Of a stretch of DNA of 8,803 nt, positions 4,909 through 8,803 are shown one piece after another. The notes beneath the pieces are model-generated. The model was given only the letters and a program-made list of their open reading frames with translations, was not told the DNA's origin and ran no database searches. The translations under genes were made by a program, and so were the position numbers. Numbering within the stretch: position 1 is the first letter of the stretch; each line of letters starts with the position of its first letter. The DNA comes from CAYLJJ01 sp964384025. Its GTDB lineage: Bacteria > Myxococcota_A > Bradymonadia > UBA7976 > UBA1532. Location: contig CAYLJJ010000165.1 of assembly GCA_964384025.1 (NCBI GenBank), positions 1-8,803 on the forward strand. The letters are read 5' to 3'.

Positions 4909-6729
4909 TCACTCCGCAGGAGCGGCGCAATGAGCCGCATAATCCTCACAACAATCTTCATACTCCTGACACGATTCATCGCAGTAACAGCTGCCATAGC
5001 TGGCTTGACCGCCACAGGCTGGCGCGCAGCTCTCCGCAAAGGGGTTGACCTCAGGCTCGGTTGGCTTGGGAAGGCAAAGATCCTGCTCCTCATCACAGAT
5101 GGTGTCTGGCCCACAAAGAGCGGTCGGACAGAACTCAGCAGGACCGCCTCCGTTGACGTGACGCACCGCAGACCAATGCACGCCGTGGCCGATATAGCGC
5201 ACGCCCAAGAGACCACCAGGGTGCTTCCCCTGGGCGATGATGTGGTAGAGGCTGGGGGGCACATAGTAGCCGACGCCGCTGTCACTGCTGCGGGGACCGG
5301 TCAGCTTGGCAGCCTGAGCGATCAGGGGCTCGATCACCGCACGGAAGGCTTGATAATCAGCATAGGGTTGACTGATGGCGCTGACGATCTGACCAAAGAG
5401 GGCATCAACGGCCATCCGTGCTGGATCATCCTCTGGAGCCTGATCCAAGCCCATCTGCTCAAAGAGCCCAGGCTTCATCTTGGCCAACATAGCGCCCTGC
5501 ATAGGGGCGATCTGCTCTCCCATCAGCTCACGAGGGAAGGTCAGGCGCATAAAGTGCTCGACGATATGGGCGGCGGTCATCGGCACAAAGGCCATCTTCT
5601 TGGCCTCGACGGCGGGCTCGGCGGAGTAATCGCTGAGGGGCTTCAGATCTGCGGGGGGGAGGGTGATCTGTACATATTTGATCTTGTCGTTTTTGTTCAG
5701 CTTAAGGAAGGCGCTCTCCTCACCCGCGTTGTGGTGCTCAACCTCTTGGGCATAGCGGCTCCAGACCTCTTCGCTGACATGCTGGGTCATAAACTCCTTG
5801 GTCATTGGGAACATCACGCCCGCGTTATGGGAGACATAGGCCAACTCAGCGCAGTAGATGAGGTGGGCGGGGTCTTTGAACCAAGCCTGAGCTTCTGAAT
5901 CTCCTGCGATCGCCTTGAGCCCCATGATGGCGTGCTCTAGAACCTTCTCTGGGCTGTGAGCTGCCAGAGGATCACCTCCGTTGTAGTCACCAGGGAACTC
6001 AGAGACCGCCGCGAAGACCATCAGCCAGTTAAGGATGTTGTCATTAAAGGCCTTCTTCTGGGTGGTGTCGAGGTAGTCAGGCATCGCGGCCTGAAGGAAG
6101 ATCATGGGATATTTCGCGTCACCAAAGAGGCCACTTTGATAGGTCTGGGGGTTGTTGATCGTGATCGCCCCAGGTTCACCATCGCGGATCACACCAACAA
6201 CCAGCTCGATATGAGTATCCTGGAGCTTAAGGTGCTCTTTCATCTCGCTGCCTGCGCTGCTCTCGCTGAAGTAGCGATACTCAGGGCGGTGATGCTTAAG
6301 ACCGATGCCTACTACGCCGGGTGCGAAAGCTTTGCTGATCTCTGAGTCTCGCCTCGGGATGATGTTGCCATCTGCATCCTTGACCCCATCCTCATCAGCA
6401 TAGGGGATCACCGCGACCTCAGTTCCAAAGAGGTGGGTGGGAGCCTTAAACTGAACACCGCCCATATCGACCAGGAGGCTAAAAGCATCCTTGATGTCGG
6501 CGAGAGGAGCTTTTTCGTTAGGGAAGAGCTCACTCAGGATCTCCAGATCGGCGAGGTAATCCGACTTGAAGAGGGGAGCATCCGTACCATCACACTTCCC
6601 TGAACAACCCTCAGGGCGATTGGACTCTTCGCCAGGCTCTGCATCTGAGCTGCTCTCTTCACCACAGGCGAAGAGCAGAAAGCTCATAAAGGAAGCCAAA
6701 AGTAGAGTGGGAGTTTTGAGTTCAAACAT
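4909..6729 (-). CDS. Secreted lipoprotein with C-terminal somatomedin B-like domain and possible papain-like motifs
   Basis: This is a 606-aa predicted lipoprotein. A hydrophobic stretch (7-21) ends in LLFAC, with C22 as the lipidated cysteine. An acidic Ser/Glu-rich linker follows, then CSGKCDG (42-48), a motif I associate with myxobacteria-like exported proteins. The large central part (about 55-530) is of unknown family. Two spots resemble permuted papain-fold (YiiX/NlpC-P60-like) proteins: THIELVVGV (H173) and IYCAELAYVSHNAGV (C293); a catalytic role is only a suggestion. A four-cysteine segment spans 534-552. The end (568-601) has the pattern C-x3-C-x8-C-x-C-x3-C-x5-CC-x6-C, close to the eukaryotic somatomedin B knot of vitronectin, including CDESC and YEDCCEDY. 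Start: AGGAGGAG (6735-6742) lies five bases before the ATG. It is a single gene, convergent with mrp and divergent from the next pair. Its function is unknown, and a surface binding or enzymatic role is possible. Confidence 0.88.
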   Translation of the reverse strand: MFELKTPTLLLASFMSFLLFACGEESSSDAEPGEESNRPEGCSGKCDGTDAPLFKSDYLADLEILSELFPNEKAPLADIKDAFSLLVDMGGVQFKAPTHLFGTEVAVIPYADEDGVKDADGNIIPRRDSEISKAFAPGVVGIGLKHHRPEYRYFSESSAGSEMKEHLKLQDTHIELVVGVIRDGEPGAITINNPQTYQSGLFGDAKYPMIFLQAAMPDYLDTTQKKAFNDNILNWLMVFAAVSEFPGDYNGGDPLAAHSPEKVLEHAIMGLKAIAGDSEAQAWFKDPAHLIYCAELAYVSHNAGVMFPMTKEFMTQHVSEEVWSRYAQEVEHHNAGEESAFLKLNKNDKIKYVQITLPPADLKPLSDYSAEPAVEAKKMAFVPMTAAHIVEHFMRLTFPRELMGEQIAPMQGAMLAKMKPGLFEQMGLDQAPEDDPARMAVDALFGQIVSAISQPYADYQAFRAVIEPLIAQAAKLTGPRSSDSGVGYYVPPSLYHIIAQGKHPGGLLGVRYIGHGVHWSAVRHVNGGGPAEFCPTALCGPDTICDEEQDLCLPKPTEPEVNPFAESCAPACGGQASYGSCYCDESCQEYEDCCEDYAAHCAAPAE

Positions 6730-6749
6730 CTGCGCTCCTCCTGAGGAGT

Positions 6750-6774
6750 CTCTATCTTATCCGGATTAAGAGAG
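6750..6774. promoter_or_regulatory. Imperfect palindrome in the divergent intergenic region
   Basis: A dyad centred on TCCGGA (6760-6765) extends outward through TTA/TAA-type pairs and CTC/GAG (6750-6752/6772-6774), with small bulges on both sides. It lies in the leader of the minus-strand lipoprotein gene, between a TATTAT -10-like box (minus strand, 6779-6784) and its ribosome binding site. It could be an operator or a leader hairpin. On the plus strand TAGAAT (6807-6812) is a possible -10 for the following gene pair. Neither box has a convincing -35. The rest of 6730-6893 shows only the short leader frame listed separately. Confidence 0.3.
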
Positions 6775-6861
6775 GTCCATAATACAAGGAAGTTGGCTGA
6801 GCGCTATAGAATTCGCAGTGGAGCAAGGCTTGGCTGGCTTGGAGTTCCTGGAGCGGGCAAG

Positions 6862-6897
6862 ATGGCGAGGTTAAATCTCCCTGGAGCGACCGGATGA
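6862..6897 (+). CDS. Possible 11-codon leader peptide
   Basis: A short frame encodes MARLNLPGATG. GGAG (6850-6853) lies eight bases before its ATG, and its TGA overlaps the ATG of the next gene in an ATGA junction (6894-6897). The nine-base string CCTGGAGCG occurs before both starts (6847-6855 and 6880-6888), so each has the same ribosome binding site. The peptide has no run of one amino acid that would suggest attenuation. It may serve translational coupling, or may be chance; a frame this short gives no protein-level evidence. Confidence 0.25.
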   Translation: MARLNLPGATG

Positions 6898-7388
6898 TTG
6901 GAAAGTTGAGCCTCTCCCTCCTCCTCCTGAGCTGTGCTGGTCAACCCAGCAGCTTTACGCTCCCCAGCAGCCTCCCTGCGACTCGCTATCAGCTCCTGAT
7001 CTACAGTGATGCGGGGAGCCTTGAGGAGATCAGCGGTCTGAGCCACGCCCTGACCGCGCTGGGTTGGGAGCTACGCTTCCTTAAAGCAGACTCAAAGGCG
7101 GACTGGGGGGATGTACTCTTTCTGCCCTCAGGGAGCCCTGACAACGCCTCGTTAAGGAGCGCCCTGGAACGTTTTAAAAATCAAGGGGGGCATTTGGCTG
7201 CAACTCAGGAGAGCCAAAGACTTCTAGGAGTAGAGCACTCACTTAAGGCGGGAGAGATCAAGCTAGAGGAGGGCTTGCATCTGGCAGCGGGGCCGGGAGA
7301 GATGGGGCGCCTTGCGCACGCCTTGGACTGTTGGGTGCGTGACACTCAACCTCAAAATGAGGACGCTACCGGAGGCTCTCCCCCTTGA
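6894..7388 (+). CDS. Small lipoprotein resembling a degenerate BPL_N/class I amidotransferase-like domain
   Basis: This is a 164-aa predicted lipoprotein with a very short signal: K4, the hydrophobic run LSLSLLLL and the lipobox LLSC (lipidated C14). After a Ser/Pro-rich spacer, YQLLIYSDAG (32-41) followed by a helix and DVLFLPSGSPDN (73-84) and FKNQGGHLAAT (94-104) recall the flavodoxin-like BPL_N or class I glutamine amidotransferase fold, in which a cysteine would normally follow the GGxL strand. That nucleophile is absent here (Ala-Ala-Thr), so any such domain is likely non-catalytic. The resemblance is judged by eye and is tentative. Start: GGAG (6883-6886) lies seven bases before the ATG; a later start would lose the lipobox. 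Its TGA overlaps the TTG start of the next gene by four bases, so the two are co-translated and probably act together at the envelope. Confidence 0.75.
   Translation: MIGKLSLSLLLLSCAGQPSSFTLPSSLPATRYQLLIYSDAGSLEEISGLSHALTALGWELRFLKADSKADWGDVLFLPSGSPDNASLRSALERFKNQGGHLAATQESQRLLGVEHSLKAGEIKLEEGLHLAAGPGEMGRLAHALDCWVRDTQPQNEDATGGSPP
7371..7375 (+). promoter_or_regulatory. Ribosome binding site that decides a TTG start
   Basis: GGAGG sits nine bases before TTG at 7385, inside the end of the preceding lipoprotein gene. Together with the four-base TTGA stop/start overlap, it supports the TTG as the true start. The next in-frame ATG (7511) would remove the hydrophobic N-terminus. Confidence 0.65.
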
Positions 7389-8710
7389 GACTCCTCAGCC
7401 TCTATCTTCTTTTCGGCGCCTCTCCTCTACCACGCCCAAAGATTTTAGAGCTTGAGCCCTGCCTTGGGGTGGAGCAGAGGCGGCCCCAGGGGCTTCAGCG
7501 ACGTTTCCTAATGGAACATAAGCAGGTCTGGATCTTTCTGCGTCTTGAGAACCCTGGTCCCGAGACTCAGATTCAGCTCCGCTGGAAGCGAGGCGGGCGG
7601 GATCGAGGTGGGCTCAAGCTCAAGCTGGGACACAGCCCCAACTGGAGAACCTGGGCGCGGCGTCGCTTCCAGCCTGGAGATGAGGGGCACTGGCGAGTAG
7701 AGGTCTTAGACAGCGCTGGGCTTCTCCTGGAAGAGGTCGCTTATGAGCTTCAAGGTGTAGAAGTTAAGCAAGAGCCTGAGCCGCCGCCCAAGCCCCAAAG
7801 GCGATCTGAACTTCAAGCCCCCCTTGAGAGTTCAAAACCTCTGGATACAGCTTTAGAGCAGACCCCCGATAGCTGCCGTGTCCTGGCCCTGCTTCGCCTA
7901 AAAACTTTGGATCCTGAGGCGCGCTATAGCGTCGCTCAGATCAACATCGCTGCTCAGCCTAAGATCCAGCGCGCCCCTGGGCTCCTGCTGCGCGATGCTC
8001 AGACCTTTTATACTCTTCGGGTATGGCGACAGAGTGAGCATGAAGAGAGCAGGGAGGGAGAGATTGAGCGGGTATGGGATCTACTCCTGGCTCAGCGCCT
8101 TCCTGGAGGCCCTGTTCAGATCTGGCAGGGCTATCCAGCCCACCTGCCTCCACCCAGACAGCCTCTCCCAGCGGGCCTTAGCTTTGAGGAGAGCAACACC
8201 TTGGAGATTTTGGGGATCTTAGGCCCTTTTATCGGTTTGGATGCTCAGCTCAGAGGCTTTCATGAGGGGGGCGCCTTTGATCACTCCCGCTATCTCAGCC
8301 TGCGCGCCCCAGGGCGCAGTGTTCATATGGGGCGCTTGCTCGATCAGGATCTTCAGCGTGGCTTTGGGCTCAAAGATTCTGCGCAGGATCTACGCAAAAT
8401 CGCCCTCTCTCTTCGAGCTGAACCTCCTCTGCTCCTCAGCCGCCTAAAGGGGGAGCAGCGCGCGCTGCCTCTTAAACTTCCCGAGCGTCTGGGCCTTCAA
8501 CTCCCCCAAAAAGGGCGTTACTCTATGACTTGCGGCAACTTGGGTCTGAGGGGCGAGGCGTTGTGGGTTCAAGCCAAGAGAGAGAAGGAGCAGCGCCTTA
8601 AGACGCCTCCGCTCTTGGGGCTCTTGGGGGTCATCTGGCTGCGGATGGGGGAGGAGTCCCCTCTAGAACTGCATCGAATGCGCTGGAAGAGTATGGCACC
8701 AAGCCCTTGA
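7385..8710 (+). CDS. Exported DUF2914-like protein, 441 aa
   Basis: Started at TTG, on the ribosome binding site and four-base overlap described at 7371. Residues 2-13 are a short hydrophobic segment after Arg2, a weak export signal or anchor. Residues about 45-122 resemble DUF2914: LRLENPGPETQIQLRWKR, then PNWRTWARRRFQPGDEGHWRVEVLD (86-109) and a closing strand, the usual WRTxS...GxWxVxVxDxxG arrangement. A Pro/Glu-rich linker (127-160) leads to a second part of unknown family. Within it LEILGILGPFIGL (273-285) and EGGAFDHSRYLSL (294-306) faintly recall DUF3298/RsiV-like periplasmic domains that contain a GGAH-type turn before a tyrosine-rich strand; this is low certainty. The protein is Arg- and Leu-rich throughout and has few cysteines. 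It is coupled to the upstream lipoprotein, suggesting a shared envelope role; its biochemical function is unknown. Its last 48 bases overlap a minus-strand frame entering from the right edge. Confidence 0.8.
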   Translation: MRLLSLYLLFGASPLPRPKILELEPCLGVEQRRPQGLQRRFLMEHKQVWIFLRLENPGPETQIQLRWKRGGRDRGGLKLKLGHSPNWRTWARRRFQPGDEGHWRVEVLDSAGLLLEEVAYELQGVEVKQEPEPPPKPQRRSELQAPLESSKPLDTALEQTPDSCRVLALLRLKTLDPEARYSVAQINIAAQPKIQRAPGLLLRDAQTFYTLRVWRQSEHEESREGEIERVWDLLLAQRLPGGPVQIWQGYPAHLPPPRQPLPAGLSFEESNTLEILGILGPFIGLDAQLRGFHEGGAFDHSRYLSLRAPGRSVHMGRLLDQDLQRGFGLKDSAQDLRKIALSLRAEPPLLLSRLKGEQRALPLKLPERLGLQLPQKGRYSMTCGNLGLRGEALWVQAKREKEQRLKTPPLLGLLGVIWLRMGEESPLELHRMRWKSMAPSP

Positions 8711-8803
8711 GTTCGGGCGCTCAAACTCCAGATGGAGTTCTTCTGGAGGTAACTTCTCAATAAGTCCGGGCACCTCACAATTTTCAAGATGGGCATAGAC
8801 TTT
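8663..8803 (-). CDS. Possible 3' end of a gene running off the window
   Basis: On the minus strand a frame is open from the window edge for 46 codons to a TAG at 8663-8665. It begins KVYAHLENCEVPGLIEKL and continues with an acidic, protein-like composition before HTLPAHSMQF. I do not recognise it, and 46 codons open at an edge could be chance. If real, it is the C-terminus of a longer gene converging on the DUF2914-like gene and overlapping it by 48 bases. The alternative is that 8711-8803 is plain intergenic DNA. Confidence 0.4.
   Translation of the reverse strand, partial: KVYAHLENCEVPGLIEKLPPEELHLEFERPNSRAWCHTLPAHSMQF
8726..8748. other. Hairpin just after the DUF2914-like gene
   Basis: CTCCAGA (8726-8732) and TCTGGAG (8742-8748) form a perfect 7-bp stem with a nine-base loop, 15 bases past the stop at 8710. 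No T-run follows on the plus strand, so it is at best a weak terminator or an RNA-stabilising hairpin. It also falls inside the possible minus-strand coding frame. Confidence 0.3.

Noticed and set aside
4930..5898. A 322-codon open frame on the plus strand
   Set aside because: It is antisense to the lipoprotein gene, whose lipobox, ribosome binding site and eight-cysteine tail show it is the real gene; the plus frame reads as composition-driven shadow.
5956..6345. A 129-codon open frame on the plus strand
   Set aside because: Antisense to the same lipoprotein gene, with no start signal or recognisable motif.

Overview
This window comes from a moderately GC-rich Gram-negative bacterium. The best guess is a member of the former Deltaproteobacteria (Myxococcota or Bradymonadota-like). 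That guess rests on a lipoprotein ending in a somatomedin B-like eight-cysteine domain, a Cys-Ser-Gly-Lys-Cys-Asp-Gly motif just after the lipid-anchored cysteine, and a DUF2914-like secreted protein. It is inference, not a database result. No rRNA, tRNA, CRISPR array, transposase or phage gene is visible.

Layout from left to right. (1) 1-121 is non-coding as far as can be seen. (2) A long-type adenosine deaminase gene lies on the minus strand (122-1351). (3) A 119-bp divergent promoter region has a consensus-like TTGACA for add that overlaps the likely -35 of dapA. (4) dapA and dapB (1471-3086) overlap by one base and encode the first two committed steps of the diaminopimelate/lysine route, which supplies lysine and peptidoglycan cross-links. 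(5) An AT-richer stretch (3087-3721) holds a 104-aa orphan gene and then a 90-bp element bounded by perfect 13-bp inverted repeats. The right arm of that element contains the Shine-Dalgarno of the next gene. (6) An Mrp/NBP35-type Fe-S carrier P-loop ATPase gene (3722-4900) has an unusual His/Cys-rich linker built from a tandem repeat. (7) It converges, with only 8 bp between stop codons, on a minus-strand 606-aa lipoprotein (4909-6729). That lipoprotein has a C-terminal somatomedin B-like domain and possible papain-like (YiiX-type) His and Cys motifs. (8) After a 164-bp divergent region come two translationally coupled plus-strand envelope genes: a small lipoprotein resembling a degenerate BPL_N/class I amidotransferase fold (6894-7388) and a TTG-started DUF2914-like protein (7385-8710). 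(9) The right edge carries an open minus-strand frame (8663-8803+) that overlaps the end of the DUF2914 gene tail to tail.

The left half is conserved metabolism (purine salvage, lysine/DAP, Fe-S carrier) and can be named with confidence. The right half is lineage-specific envelope biology whose function cannot be assigned. The most noteworthy structure is the inverted-repeat element upstream of mrp, which could be a cis-regulatory RNA hiding the ribosome binding site, a small dispersed palindromic element that donated the ribosome binding site, or both.
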